Notes: generated from the sequence alone by a model not told the origin. Shown: positions 33,915 to 43,146, counted from the stretch's first letter. The stretch: 64,000 bases of DNA from Paraliobacillus sp044383835 (GCF_044383835.1 NZ_JBISEP010000005.1:1-64000), one strand, 5' to 3'. Numbers and translations are program-made.

Positions 33915-34816
33915 CGATTTTGCAAGCGAGTCAAGTGACAAAGAAATTCGGAAATTTCACGGCGTTAGATGGTGTTGACTTAGATGTGAGTAGAGGGGAA
34001 GTTTATGGTTTTATCGGGCCAAATGGAGCGGGAAAATCAACAACGATTCGCGTATTACTAGGTTTGTTAAAGGCGACCTCTGGTGAAGCGAAAATTTTTG
34101 GGAAAGATGTCTGGACAGACGCGGTAAATATTCATAAGCGAATTGCTTACGTCCCTGGTGATGTAAACTTGTGGCCCAATCTTACAGGTGGTGAAGTAAT
34201 TGATTTGTTTGTTAAAATGCGTGGAAAGCAAATAGATAAGAAGAAAAGAGCGGAATTAATTGAACGCTTTGATTTTGACCCATCGAAGAAATGCCGAACC
34301 TATTCAAAGGGAAATCGTCAAAAAGTAGCACTAATAGCTGCATTTGCAGCAAAAGCAGATCTGTACATTTTAGATGAACCTACATCAGGATTAGACCCTT
34401 TGATGGAACGAGTGTTTCAATCTTATGTAGAAGAAGCGAAGCAAGGAGGATCGAGCATTCTGCTGTCTAGTCATATTTTGTCAGAAGTAGAACGTTTATG
34501 TGATCGAGTAGGTATTATTCGGCAAGGTAAGATGATTGAAACAGGTTCGTTAGATGAATTAAGACATTTAACAAGAGTACGTTTAGTTGTTGAAACAAAA
34601 AAGGAACTGGCTAATTTAACTTCACTTACTGGCGTTTATGACGTTGAACAAAAGGATAAAACTTTTATATTCCAAGTTGATGCAGATCAATTAGATCATA
34701 TTATGCGGTATATTAGTCCGTTTGGAATAACTAAATTGGAAAGTGCCCCACCAACATTGGAGGATCTATTTATGCGTCACTATGAAGGAACAAGTGCTGG
34801 TGGAGGTGTTAGCTAA
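33911..34816 (+). CDS. Drug-export ABC transporter, ATP-binding protein
   Basis: A 301-residue ATPase: Walker A GPNGAGKSTTIRVLLGLL, signature CRTYSKGNRQKVALIAAFAA (SKG in place of the usual SGG), Walker B LYILDEPTSGLDPLME, switch His in LSSHILSEVE, and the export-type end PPTLEDLFMRHYEG. Coupled to the TetR gene and overlapping the permease start by one base. The signature Lys/Gly change is common in this polyketide-exporter branch. Confidence 0.92.
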   Translation: MTILQASQVTKKFGNFTALDGVDLDVSRGEVYGFIGPNGAGKSTTIRVLLGLLKATSGEAKIFGKDVWTDAVNIHKRIAYVPGDVNLWPNLTGGEVIDLFVKMRGKQIDKKKRAELIERFDFDPSKKCRTYSKGNRQKVALIAAFAAKADLYILDEPTSGLDPLMERVFQSYVEEAKQGGSSILLSSHILSEVERLCDRVGIIRQGKMIETGSLDELRHLTRVRLVVETKKELANLTSLTGVYDVEQKDKTFIFQVDADQLDHIMRYISPFGITKLESAPPTLEDLFMRHYEGTSAGGGVS

Positions 34817-36420
34817 TGACCAATCAAGCTAATTACCAAACAGGTTTTCTTGTTCAATTTTTAATAAAGCGAGAGCGAATGAAATTATTGATTTGGGTTC
34901 TGTCTTTTTTGATTGTAACCATTTCTACAGCAGTATCTCTTAGTGGTTTATATCAAAGTGATATAGAACGACAAACGATGGCTGAAACGATGAAAAATCC
35001 AGCAATGTCTGCATTAGTAGGGCAAGGGTATGGTCTTGAAAATTATACGAATGGAGCAATGATGGCACATCAAATGTTATTAATGACTGCAGTTGTCGTT
35101 GCGATCATGAATATTTTATTAGTTGTTCGATTAACGCGTGCGGATGAAGAAGATGGTCAGCTTGAAATGCTTCGTGCTTTACCAATTGGTAGGCTTGCCC
35201 CAACAAATGCAGTAATGTTTATTGTTCTTGGCACAAATATTTTCTTATCACTTGTAATTGCTGCTGGATTAGCTATTCTAGGTATTGAGAGTATTGATTT
35301 AGCAGGTTCCTTATTATATGGCGTTGTTTTAGGTGTAACAGGAATTTTCTTTGCTGCAGTGACAATGCTTTTTGCACAGCTATCCGATAATGCAAGAGGA
35401 ACGATGATGCTGTCTTTTACTGTACTAGGAATCGCTTATTTCATACGCGCGGTAGGTGACGCTGGAAATACTACCGTTTCCTGGTTTTCTCCATTAGGCT
35501 GGATATTAGGAACAGAAGTATATGTGAATAATTATTGGTGGCCAATCTTACTCACTTTATTTATAGGTAGCTGTATTTTCCTATTAGCATTATATTTAAA
35601 TCATGTTCGAGATATTGGTGCTGGTCTTTTACCTTCTAGAAGAGGAAAAAAACACGCATCTCGTTTGTTACAAACACCTATTGGTTTATCACTTCGTTTA
35701 CAACGAACACCAATTATTGCATGGTTGGTTGGTGTGTTTGTTATCGGTGCATCTTACGGATCTGTTTTAGGTGATTTAGGTACGTTTTTTGAACAAAATG
35801 ATATGATTAGACAAATGTTAGCTAGTGATGAAAATATATCACTAACGGAGCAATTTTTGTCGATGCTGATGGTGGTTATGGCTATTATGGCAACCATTCC
35901 AGTCATTATGTCTATATTGAAAATTAGAGGGGAAGAGAAGAAGCAACGAACAGAGCATTTACTAGCACGAGATATTTCTAGAAAAAAATTATTATTAAGT
36001 TATGTCATCATTGCTTTTGTTATCAGCTTTTTAATGCTATTGGTGTCTGTGATTGGTCTAGCATCTACTGGCCTAGCAGTATTGGAAATTGACACGACAT
36101 TTTCTATCCTTGTTAAAGCAATGCTTGTGTACCTACCTGCTTTGTGGGTGATTTTAGGGGTAGCAGTTTTCATATTTGGAGTAACACCAAGATTTACTTC
36201 GTTTAGCTGGTTTTATCTATTATTCACCTTTGTCGTTGTGTATTTAGGAGAGTTATTAGAGTTTCCAGAATGGATTAGCAACCTGTCTCCTTTTGCGCAT
36301 ATTCCAGAATTACCGGTAGATGAGCTAACATTTACACCATTAATTACATTAACAATCATAGCTATTGCATTAACTGTTGTCGGCTTCTTCGGCTATCAAA
36401 AAAGAGATATACAAGGGTAA
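34816..36420 (+). CDS. ABC exporter permease (polyketide/antibiotic export type)
   Basis: A 534-residue permease with about 12 membrane helices in two similar halves, so one polypeptide replaces a permease dimer. The length and layout match the TnrB3-like exporters (COG3559 group) linked to polyketide or peptide antibiotics. TAATG overlap with the ATPase gene. Substrate unknown. Confidence 0.88.
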   Translation: MTNQANYQTGFLVQFLIKRERMKLLIWVLSFLIVTISTAVSLSGLYQSDIERQTMAETMKNPAMSALVGQGYGLENYTNGAMMAHQMLLMTAVVVAIMNILLVVRLTRADEEDGQLEMLRALPIGRLAPTNAVMFIVLGTNIFLSLVIAAGLAILGIESIDLAGSLLYGVVLGVTGIFFAAVTMLFAQLSDNARGTMMLSFTVLGIAYFIRAVGDAGNTTVSWFSPLGWILGTEVYVNNYWWPILLTLFIGSCIFLLALYLNHVRDIGAGLLPSRRGKKHASRLLQTPIGLSLRLQRTPIIAWLVGVFVIGASYGSVLGDLGTFFEQNDMIRQMLASDENISLTEQFLSMLMVVMAIMATIPVIMSILKIRGEEKKQRTEHLLARDISRKKLLLSYVIIAFVISFLMLLVSVIGLASTGLAVLEIDTTFSILVKAMLVYLPALWVILGVAVFIFGVTPRFTSFSWFYLLFTFVVVYLGELLEFPEWISNLSPFAHIPELPVDELTFTPLITLTIIAIALTVVGFFGYQKRDIQG

Positions 36421-36422
36421 TA

Positions 36423-36459
36423 AAAAAGAAAGCAAATGTAATGTTTGCTTTCTTTTTTA
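36423..36459. terminator. Bidirectional terminator
   Basis: AAAAAAGAAAGCAAA / TTTGCTTTCTTTTTT stem with a 7-nt loop between the convergent permease and azoreductase genes. Confidence 0.9.
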
Positions 36460-36484
36460 TCTGTTAAATCTGTAGGAATTATTA

Positions 36485-37120
36485 TTAGAATGTTGACGCG
36501 TATTCTTTTGCTTGTTGGATTGCCATTTGCTTAATTTCTTCTTTTTTATCAGGCATTTGATCATGGCCTTCCACAAATAATGCTTCAACATCATCGATAC
36601 CAAAAAAACTCAGAATTGTTCTTACGTAACGATGTCCCATTTCTTTATCAGATGTTGGTCCGTGAGAATAGATCCCGCCGCTAGCTTGAATATGTAATGC
36701 TTTTTTACCTTCTAATAAACCAACAGCGCCTTGCTCGGTATGTTTGAAGGTTTTTCCTGCTACTGCAACTGCATCAAAATATGCTTTCATAATTGGTGGT
36801 AGAGAAAAATTCCATAATGGGGTAACAAATACATACTTATCAGCCGCAATAAATTGATTGCACAATGCTTCTAAGCGGCTCACTTTTTTCTGTTCTTCTT
36901 CTGAAAGTGAAGTGTAGTCATCTCCATTTTGAAGCTTTCCCCAACCTTGAAATACATCCGGATCGATTTGTGGAATATATGATTGATATAAATCAAGTTC
37001 TATCACTTCATCATTAGGATTAGTTAATTTATAATCGTGCAAAAAAGCCTCACCAACAGCTTTACTATAAGAAATAGAAGCGTTTTTTGGATTTGCTGTT
37101 ACATATAAAACGGTTGCCAT
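36485..37120 (-). CDS. azoR: FMN-dependent NADH-azoreductase
   Basis: A 211-residue flavodoxin-fold quinone/azo reductase. N-terminal YVTANPKNASISYS binds the FMN phosphate, FVTPLWNFSLPPIMKAYFDAV is the flavin ring segment, and HIQASGGIYSHG follows. It reduces quinones and azo compounds in two-electron steps, so it likely protects against quinone or thiol stress. Length equals B. subtilis AzoR1. Single gene. Confidence 0.92.
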   Translation of the reverse strand: MATVLYVTANPKNASISYSKAVGEAFLHDYKLTNPNDEVIELDLYQSYIPQIDPDVFQGWGKLQNGDDYTSLSEEEQKKVSRLEALCNQFIAADKYVFVTPLWNFSLPPIMKAYFDAVAVAGKTFKHTEQGAVGLLEGKKALHIQASGGIYSHGPTSDKEMGHRYVRTILSFFGIDDVEALFVEGHDQMPDKKEEIKQMAIQQAKEYASTF

Positions 37121-37350
37121 CGTTTACATACATCCTTTTAAATTGATATTTTATAATTTATTATACCTATAACGATGTGAATTATATCACGAGTTACTAA
37201 ATAGAAACAATGTAACATTTTCTAATAGTAGAATTAAATGTAAATTAAAGGGATTGTAATTAACAAATACATAAAAAGAAAGTCATTTACAATTTCTACA
37301 TGTTGAGATAGACTAATTTAAAATCATCTGATTAAGGAAGTGAGCCGAAG

Positions 37351-37910
37351 TTGAATCCTATTTTATTAGATTTTCCAAGTGAATTTGAAACGGAACGATT
37401 AATTATTCGTTGTCCAAAGTCAGCCGATGGAAAGGTTGTTTATGAAGCAATTCAAACATCTAAAGAGGAATTAAAGCAATGGCTTCCGTTTGCTCAGAAA
37501 GATTAGACAGAAGAAGAGACGGATATTAATATTCGTGAGGCATATATCAATTTTATCAAAAGAGAAGATCTGCGATTACTCGTTTTTGTTAAAGAGACCG
37601 GTGCATTTATTGCATCATCTGGCTTGCATCGAATAAATTGGGAAGTACCACGGTTTGAAATAGGCTATTGATTGACACTAGATATAGTGGGAAAGGATAT
37701 ATGACCGAAGCGGTTCAGGGGATTTGTGATTTTTCTTTTCTTGAACTAGGTGCCAATCGAATTGAAATTTGTTGTGATGAACAAAATGTTAAAAGTCGAG
37801 CGATACCTGAGCACTTAGGCTTTAAGCAAGAAGGGTTGTTTATCAATGACTCCGTTGCGTTAGATGGATCGCGATTGCGCAATACATGTATCTATGCAAA
37901 GCTTAGATAA
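37351..37910 (+). pseudogene. Broken GNAT acetyltransferase gene
   Basis: A TTG start after AAGGAAG opens an acetyltransferase frame (FETERLIIRCPKSADG) that is cut by an in-frame TAG at 37504-37506. The frame continues (REAYINFIKRED, GLHRINWEVPRFEIGY) until about 37668, where a one-base loss shifts it; the rest reads IDTRYSGKGYMTEAVQGICDF (acetyl-CoA loop) to NTCIYAKLR. Two independent lesions in an otherwise complete ribosomal-protein-acetylase-like gene of about 185 codons. Confidence 0.82.
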
Positions 37911-38059
37911 AGAGCTTTATTTTTTATAGCTAGTATTAATATGCGGTATTGGAGCAGTATTAAGTGAGTTACTCGCCACTCCGCTTCCCTATACTGCTCA
38001 ACATTAACCTCAAACTTTTTAAGAAGGACTGCTTGGTTAGAATCATAAAACATTCCTGT

Positions 38060-38884
38060 TCACTTCCATAAAAATGAGCCGATTTTTTGATCTACACCAG
38101 TGTGTTCGTGTAGACCAGAATGTGTAGCTTTGTTATCATTGAAAATTTCACGCTGAAGCTGATCTTCATTCACAATCTCTTCAATTCCCATTGCGCTAAT
38201 CAAGCTGACTATTCCATCTGTTCCTGTTTGGTCAATTACTCCTGCAATAGCTAATACGTCAATAGTAGGGTCGAACTTTTCTTTATTTGCAATCATTTTT
38301 TTCAATGCTTCTGATCTTGTTTTTAAATCAACTGCAGCTTCTCCTGTGTTGACTAAAAAGTAATTAGGGCTGTCAATTCCTTTGAATGGACTTGCAATAA
38401 CAACAAGTTTCTTTATTGTAGGTATAGTATTCTTTTTTGTGTTATGTAAAATGACATTGGTTGCGGTAAGACCTCCCATAGAATGTCCAACTAAATTAAC
38501 TTGTCGAATGTTGTAAACTTCCTTCAACTGATGAAGTATGTTTTCCATCCATTGTGTTTGCTGTGCAATCGTTGCTCGATCGTTCTGAAAGATAACTTGG
38601 ATAAAAGACGGGTGTTTTTCAGCTAAGTCACCGCTCGTTGCTATCTTACCGTTTGAAGCAACATGTATCACCATTGTTTTTTCTCCTAATTGTTTTTTTT
38701 CAAGTCTATTAAGCATGGTTTCAAATGAACGAGGTCCTCCTTTATAGCCATGTACAAACAGAGTGGGAGTGTGTTCATGTTGTTTAGTTGAATCAGTTGG
38801 CTTGGCATATACAAAAGCAAGCAAAACAAGGAAAGATAGAATGACGCACATGAATAATGTAAAACTTAATTTTCTCTTTCTCAC
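38060..38884 (-). CDS. DUF915 family alpha/beta hydrolase, membrane-anchored or secreted
   Basis: A 274-residue protein with an N-terminal hydrophobic signal/anchor (about residues 8-28). PTLFVHGYKGGPRSFE is the oxyanion segment, VNLVGHSMGGLTATNVI holds the nucleophile Ser, and HSGLHEH near the end offers the catalytic His. DUF915 proteins are lipase-like hydrolases of Firmicutes; the substrate is not established. GTG start with AAAGGAG 10 nt upstream. Downstream of queC with a 21-bp gap, so possibly cotranscribed. Confidence 0.85.
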   Translation of the reverse strand: MRKRKLSFTLFMCVILSFLVLLAFVYAKPTDSTKQHEHTPTLFVHGYKGGPRSFETMLNRLEKKQLGEKTMVIHVASNGKIATSGDLAEKHPSFIQVIFQNDRATIAQQTQWMENILHQLKEVYNIRQVNLVGHSMGGLTATNVILHNTKKNTIPTIKKLVVIASPFKGIDSPNYFLVNTGEAAVDLKTRSEALKKMIANKEKFDPTIDVLAIAGVIDQTGTDGIVSLISAMGIEEIVNEDQLQREIFNDNKATHSGLHEHTGVDQKIGSFLWK

Positions 38885-38905
38885 TGCTCGTATACTCCTT
38901 TTAAA

Positions 38906-39556
38906 TTACTGTGTTGCTAAAAATGCTTCCAATCCTTTTTTTCTTAATTGACATGCTGGGCATTCACCACATCCATCACTTGGAATACCATTGTAGCAAG
39001 TTAGTGTTTCCTTTCGAATAAAATCGAAAGCCCCTAATTGATCAGCTAATTTCCATGTTTCCGCTTTGTCTAACCACATAAGCGGGGTATGTATCACAAA
39101 TTGATCATCCATTGATAGATTTAATGAGACATTGAGTGATTTAATAAACATGTCCCTACAGTCAGGGTAACCACTAAAGTCAGTTTCACTTACACCAGTA
39201 ATAATATGCTTTACTCCACTTTGTCTAGCTAAGATCGTTGCAAAGGATAAGAATAACAAATTTCGACCAGGAACAAAAGTAGAAGGTAATTCTTCGTTTT
39301 CTCCTTCTGTGATTGTTTGGTTTGACCTTGTTAATGCATTAGGTGCAAGCTGATTTAATAAAGACATATCTAATATCGTTTGTTTTACCCCTAACTTAAC
39401 TGCTATTTGTTTAGCTACCTCAATTTCTTTATGATGACGTTGCTGGTAATCAAAAGTTACCACTTCTACTTGCTCAAATCGCTCTAATGCCCAAAATAAA
39501 CACGTTGTACTATCCTGTCCACCACTAAAAACAACAATAGCTTTTTTGTTGCCCAT
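38906..39556 (-). CDS. queC: 7-cyano-7-deazaguanine synthase
   Basis: A 216-residue ATP-dependent enzyme that converts 7-carboxy-7-deazaguanine to preQ0, the precursor of queuosine in tRNA. PP-loop VVFSGGQDSTTCLFWAL at the N-terminus, and the zinc site CYNGIPSDGCGECPACQLR at the C-terminus with four Cys. Ends FLATQ. The usual partners queD, queE and queF are not beside it, unlike B. subtilis queCDEF. No preQ1 riboswitch was seen in its leader. Confidence 0.95.
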   Translation of the reverse strand: MGNKKAIVVFSGGQDSTTCLFWALERFEQVEVVTFDYQQRHHKEIEVAKQIAVKLGVKQTILDMSLLNQLAPNALTRSNQTITEGENEELPSTFVPGRNLLFLSFATILARQSGVKHIITGVSETDFSGYPDCRDMFIKSLNVSLNLSMDDQFVIHTPLMWLDKAETWKLADQLGAFDFIRKETLTCYNGIPSDGCGECPACQLRKKGLEAFLATQ

Positions 39557-39635
39557 TTATCTCGCCCCTTTCTTTATGAATAATTAGAATGATTTAATTA
39601 TTATTTTGGTTGATTTAGTTTATTTTGTAAAGACT

Positions 39636-39665
39636 ATTGTACAGTTAATACTAGTATACTGACAA
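39636..39665 (-). promoter_or_regulatory. Probable queC promoter
   Basis: Minus strand TTGTCA (39660-39665), 18 bp, TACAAT (39636-39641), about 80 bp upstream of the queC start. Confidence 0.5.
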
Positions 39666-39706
39666 TAAAAAATCCCTAGAATTAGATTTTTGGTCTAACT
39701 CTAGGG
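39663..39706 (-). terminator. Terminator of the AhpD-like gene
   Basis: CCCTAGAGTTAGA / TCTAATTCTAGGG stem (39674-39686 with 39694-39706) followed on the minus strand by a T-rich run. Confidence 0.88.
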
Positions 39707-39733
39707 GGCACATCAGATGGATGCTTTTTTTTG

Positions 39734-40105
39734 CTACTCTTCTTTTTTGTAATGATGGAATGTGTCGATAGCAAGTGTGACACCTTGTGCAAAGGCGGCA
39801 CCACCACCCAGTGCAGTGCTTACTCCGATAGTCTCTGCTATGTCCTGTTCTGTTGCATCATTTTCCACTGCGCCTTTTGTATGATAAATGATACAATACG
39901 CATCCTGTGCAAAAATACTAATACCTAATGCGATTAGTTGTTTTTGTTTTTTATCGAGTGCTCCTGATTTAAAACAAGCGTCTGTAAATGACATATAATG
40001 TTCGGTTACATAAGGAAGTGTTTTTTGTAAATAGGCTGTCCCTTCTTTGTAATCCATTACAGATTGGTCAAAGTAGTTATCGATTTTTTCTTCATTGTGC
40101 TTCAT
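39734..40105 (-). CDS. Carboxymuconolactone decarboxylase/AhpD family protein
   Basis: A 123-residue all-helical protein. The motif AYCIIYHTKGAVEN holds the Cys and His of the CMD/AhpD active region, but only one Cys (AYC) is present, not the CxxC of true AhpD, so peroxidase-partner activity is doubtful. GGGAAFAQGVTLAID follows. Such single-Cys members are widespread stress-linked proteins of unclear reaction. AGAGGTGG precedes the ATG. Confidence 0.8.
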   Translation of the reverse strand: MKHNEEKIDNYFDQSVMDYKEGTAYLQKTLPYVTEHYMSFTDACFKSGALDKKQKQLIALGISIFAQDAYCIIYHTKGAVENDATEQDIAETIGVSTALGGGAAFAQGVTLAIDTFHHYKKEE

Positions 40106-40271
40106 TTAATCCCACCTCTTTAAGTTGTCACTATAGTTTTCCCATAAGTCATGCTCCTATCCAAACGCGGATAATCCCCTTAATATATTTTTTAATACAG
40201 AAATTAGGTAATTAGTTAGTAATAGACAAATTAAAAATATGTGATTTATTATATAGGGAGGGTGTGTTTCT

Positions 40272-40426
40272 ATGGAACATAACAAAGATATTGAAGTTGA
40301 AAAAAAGAAAAGAAATCAGATTCCAGTAAAGTAGGGGTTGCATTGATCAAATATATAACGTATCTTATCATTTTTTTTGGAATTCTATGGTTTTTAATCA
40401 ACTATGTTCTTGGTCAACTCTTATAA
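40272..40426 (+). pseudogene. Small membrane protein gene, apparently frameshifted
   Basis: ATG 40272 after GGGAGGGTG encodes 20 basic residues (MEHNKDIEVEKKKRNQIPVK) and stops at 40334. Shifting frame around 40324 gives SKVGVALIKYITYLIIFFGI and on through a membrane helix to LGQLL (stop 40424-40426). Together they would make a typical 50-residue Bacillaceae small membrane protein. A good terminator follows. Either a recent frameshift, a sequence error, or programmed shifting. Confidence 0.5.
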
Positions 40427-40432
40427 CTATTA

Positions 40433-40481
40433 AAACACGTTCTGACATTAGGGTTAGAAAGTGTTATTTTTTATTCAAACA
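40433..40481 (+). terminator. Terminator after the small membrane gene
   Basis: AACACGTTCTGAC / GTTAGAAAGTGTT imperfect stem followed by ATTTTTTATT. Confidence 0.65.
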
Positions 40482-40512
40482 AAAACGCCCTCTGACAAAA
40501 TCAAAGGGCGTG
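40481..40512 (-). terminator. Terminator of a 48-residue ORF
   Basis: ACGCCCTTTGA / TCAGAGGGCGT stem followed on the minus strand by TTTTTG, 31 bp after the ORF stop. Confidence 0.8.
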
Positions 40513-40542
40513 AATTTTAATTGTTCATTCTTTATTAAAGGA

Positions 40543-40689
40543 TTAGTTTTCTGGAAAAGCAAGAACGGGTTGTGTAGGATCAGCATCCATAAATGTTTTC
40601 TTTCTGTTACGTGTTGTTAGTTTGTCGATAAAAGAAATTACTTTGAAAGTAATTAAAATTACCGAAAGGAAGTATAAAGACAATAACAT
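40543..40689 (-). CDS. Hypothetical 48-residue membrane peptide
   Basis: Minus-strand ATG 40689 behind AAAGGGGAT. The N-terminal 20 residues form a membrane helix (MLLSLYFLSVILITFKVISF), then a basic stretch TTRNRKKTF and a polar end. The separate terminator supports a real transcript. No family recognised. Confidence 0.5.
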   Translation of the reverse strand: MLLSLYFLSVILITFKVISFIDKLTTRNRKKTFMDADPTQPVLAFPEN

Positions 40690-41067
40690 ACGCAACTATC
40701 CCCTTTCAATGTATAAAATCCTTCATTTATTAATGAATTCAAGTATATAATACCAAATATTACGAATAAGTAAAGATAATTCTATAAATTCTTTTAAATT
40801 CTTTTTCATGCTTTATTATATGTTTAATTTCTCCGGGTGTGAAAGTGCATTTGCATTAAAAAAGTGTATAATTTAAATTTGGGTTATGACTTATTAATAA
40901 CGTGAAGATGGTTCATTTATTGTTGAAAAAATCCTATAGTTTTTTAAACTAGAGTGTCCGAAAAAAGTTCACACGAGCAACAAAAAAAATATATGGTAAA
41001 CTTTTCCCCTGAATTTTGTTATAATGGTTAAAGTATATCGCTGTTGTTGTAAAGGTGTGATAAATGA
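40690..41067 (+). promoter_or_regulatory. Upstream region of the sigma factor gene
   Basis: About 380 bp, very AT-rich, no gene. TGTTATAAT (41017-41025) is an extended -10 about 40 bp before the sigma start. I looked for an ECF-type AAC...CGTC autoregulatory promoter and found no clear one. Confidence 0.5.
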
Positions 41068-41643
41068 ATGTTTAAAAGATTTAAGAAAAAAACGGAACTA
41101 TCTGAGCAGGAGTTCCGTCTTATATATGAGTTATTTTATGATCGTGTCTTTCGAGATGCTTTTTTTGTTATAAAGGATCAACATCTGGCACAAGACATAG
41201 TTCAGGATACATTTGTTAAAGCATTTAAATATATGGATCGATTAGAGAATAAAGAAAAAATGGGTGCTTGGCTTTCTACGATTGCGACAAGAACAGCTAT
41301 TGATTTAATTCGGAAACAAAATGCTCGGAATGGGATCCCAACAGAAGACGTTGTTTTAGAACATGTTAAATCAAAGCAGGAAGTATCTGCAAGCCTTGAT
41401 GCAACAATAGAAAAAAAGCTTAGACAAGAATTTATTACTGAAAAGATCGCAATGTTAAAGCCAGAATACCGAGAAGTATTAATGTTAAAATATATACATG
41501 AGCTAAAAGATAAAGAGATTAGTGAATTTACAGATTTAAAAGAAGGAACGATTAAATCTCGCATTCACCGAGCAAAAAAAGAACTACGAATGCAGATTGA
41601 AGCGGATGAATCATGCGGACATCTTTTTGGTGGTGAAGTATAA
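41068..41643 (+). CDS. ECF-type RNA polymerase sigma factor
   Basis: A 191-residue group 4 sigma factor. Region 2: YDRVFRDAFFVIKDQHLAQD then IVQDTFVKAFKYMDRLEN (about residues 25-65). Region 4: LKPEYREVLMLKYIHELKDK then EISEFTDLKEGTIKSRIHRAKKELR (about 130-175). The C-terminus carries a Cys/His pair (SCGHLFGGEV). It directs a stress regulon, often envelope stress. Its stop overlaps the start of the next gene (TAATG), which codes for its likely anti-sigma factor. Confidence 0.92.
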   Translation: MFKRFKKKTELSEQEFRLIYELFYDRVFRDAFFVIKDQHLAQDIVQDTFVKAFKYMDRLENKEKMGAWLSTIATRTAIDLIRKQNARNGIPTEDVVLEHVKSKQEVSASLDATIEKKLRQEFITEKIAMLKPEYREVLMLKYIHELKDKEISEFTDLKEGTIKSRIHRAKKELRMQIEADESCGHLFGGEV

Positions 41644-42437
41644 TGAGTAATAAAAAGAAGAAACAATATATTATAGATGATCAAATGTTTTATCATGTTG
41701 TGAAAGAAGCATACGATGAAGCGCCAAATATTGCACCTATGAAAGAGTATATATGGAAACAAGTTCAATCGGAAATAAAAGAACAACCAAAACAAAAATC
41801 CTTTTTTCTATATAATAAAAAAATATTAAGTATAGCAAGTCTATTTCTCATTCTTGTGATTGGTTCTTTTTTTATGCAATTAAAGGACGGTGAAGCATTT
41901 GGTTGGTTTTCCAATTACTTTGTTGAAAATCAAGGTGATCGAACGGAAATTCGCAATCAAATTTCAGATAAACCAATTGAAGAGCTACCCAAAGCCCCAC
42001 CTTATGGTAAGTCATTGCAATCGAAAGAGCTTCATCCTATCGTTAAAGATATGAGTTTAGAAGAAGCAGTAAAAGAAGCTTCCTTTAAAATTGTAACTCC
42101 TAGAAAAATACCTGATGGCTACCAATTAGATAGAGTTACTCGAAAAACGTTTGAAGGAACACCATTGGAGGATGTTTTTTTACATTATGGTGGAAAAGGA
42201 AACCACTTTGTGATTAAACAAAGCAAAGTGAACGAAGAATTCTATTCTAGTAGTATCACCGTAAATAATGACATTGCACAGGTAAAAACAATTGATTTGG
42301 ATGGGATAGAAGCTACGCTTATTTCTTATGATGATGGAACGACAACATTACTTTGGATGAGGATGCGTACAGAAGTATCAATCACCGGTAATTTAAAAAA
42401 AGACGAATTAATCACAATGGCAAAATCTTTAAGCTAA
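41643..42437 (+). CDS. Membrane anti-sigma factor with DUF4367 domain
   Basis: A 264-residue single-pass protein: cytoplasmic N-terminal 55 residues, one membrane helix (about 60-80, ILSIASLFLILVIGSFFMQL) and an external C-terminal domain of about 140 residues resembling DUF4367 (ASFKIVTPRKIPDGYQLDRV; GIEATLISYDDGTTTLLWMR). Such proteins hold an ECF sigma factor at the membrane until a signal or protease releases it. Translational coupling to the sigma gene supports this. Confidence 0.82.
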   Translation: MSNKKKKQYIIDDQMFYHVVKEAYDEAPNIAPMKEYIWKQVQSEIKEQPKQKSFFLYNKKILSIASLFLILVIGSFFMQLKDGEAFGWFSNYFVENQGDRTEIRNQISDKPIEELPKAPPYGKSLQSKELHPIVKDMSLEEAVKEASFKIVTPRKIPDGYQLDRVTRKTFEGTPLEDVFLHYGGKGNHFVIKQSKVNEEFYSSSITVNNDIAQVKTIDLDGIEATLISYDDGTTTLLWMRMRTEVSITGNLKKDELITMAKSLS

Positions 42438-42461
42438 AAAAGCCCTATAGGGCTTTTTTAG
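42436..42461. terminator. Bidirectional terminator
   Basis: AAAAAAGCCC TATA GGGCTTTTTT, shared by the anti-sigma gene and the convergent secreted-protein gene. Confidence 0.9.
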
Positions 42462-42462
42462 T

Positions 42463-42897
42463 TTATTTAAAGTTTACTGGACTTGAATATGTGATCTTAC
42501 TCTCATATGAACCGTTATTTTTAATAAAGTGAACAATCTTTACACGATAGAAGTAACCCCGTAGTAATTGGAATCGAGTTACTTTAGAAATAGAAGAAGC
42601 ATTATAATTGAGGTACTCTCTACTTTGGGAAGTATTACCCCAAGATCGATTTTTTCGTTGAAGATAAACACGTAAACCAACTGTATCTACAGTTCGCGTA
42701 CTATTTAAGCTACTTCTAGAGTAAAGATTTGATCCTGAGAGACTGACGGTGTTAGTAGTATATTTAATATTATTCATTGCTTGTATGTTTACTGTAATGT
42801 CGTTGTTGGAAGAAGAATTCTCATCTGCATGTGTGACAATCGTTGGTAGTAAAAACCCAATAAATAAAACGGTGACAGCTACTATTTTTTTCATCAT
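42463..42897 (-). CDS. Small secreted protein of unknown function
   Basis: A 144-residue protein with a clear signal peptide (KKIVAVTVLFIGFLLPTIVTHA, cut after about residue 24). The mature part is Ser/Asn/Tyr/Arg rich, predicted beta, with no Cys and a basic character. DUF6147-like proteins look similar, but I am not certain. GGGAGG lies before ATG-ATG. It ends convergently with the anti-sigma gene, so regulation by that sigma factor is possible but unsupported. Confidence 0.65.
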   Translation of the reverse strand: MMKKIVAVTVLFIGFLLPTIVTHADENSSSNNDITVNIQAMNNIKYTTNTVSLSGSNLYSRSSLNSTRTVDTVGLRVYLQRKNRSWGNTSQSREYLNYNASSISKVTRFQLLRGYFYRVKIVHFIKNNGSYESKITYSSPVNFK

Positions 42898-43076
42898 TTA
42901 AATTTCCTCCCTTTTAATAACTTCATTACATATTAGACAGGTAAATCTGTAAAAAAGTTCCTGTTTTCGAACATTTTTTTGAAAAAATAGTAATTAAATT
43001 CTTTCAGCTTCATTTTAAAGGTCCGTTACTAAGGAAAGAAGATGAGGGATTTCTAAAATAACCAAACAGATCACAT

Positions 43077-43119
43077 TAAAAAAGATGAAGCGTTGTTGTT
43101 AAACGCTTCATCTTTTTTA
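43077..43119. terminator. Terminator of pepT
   Basis: AAAAAAGATGAAGCGTT / AACGCTTCATCTTTTTT long stem; works in both directions, 28 bp past the pepT stop. Confidence 0.9.
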
Positions 43120-43146
43120 ATGTGATTGAGAAAGAATTCTTTTTCT

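Noticed and set aside
39557..39640. preQ1 riboswitch in the queC leader
   Set aside because: The leader is AT-rich without the C-rich stem-loop and A-rich tail of preQ1-I or the larger preQ1-II fold.
39734..40105. Alkylhydroperoxidase AhpD proper
   Set aside because: Only one of the two CxxC cysteines is present, so the general CMD-family name is safer.
40840..41060. ECF-type autoregulatory promoter before the sigma gene
   Set aside because: No AAC...CGTC-like pair with proper spacing was found; only a sigma-A-like extended -10 is visible.
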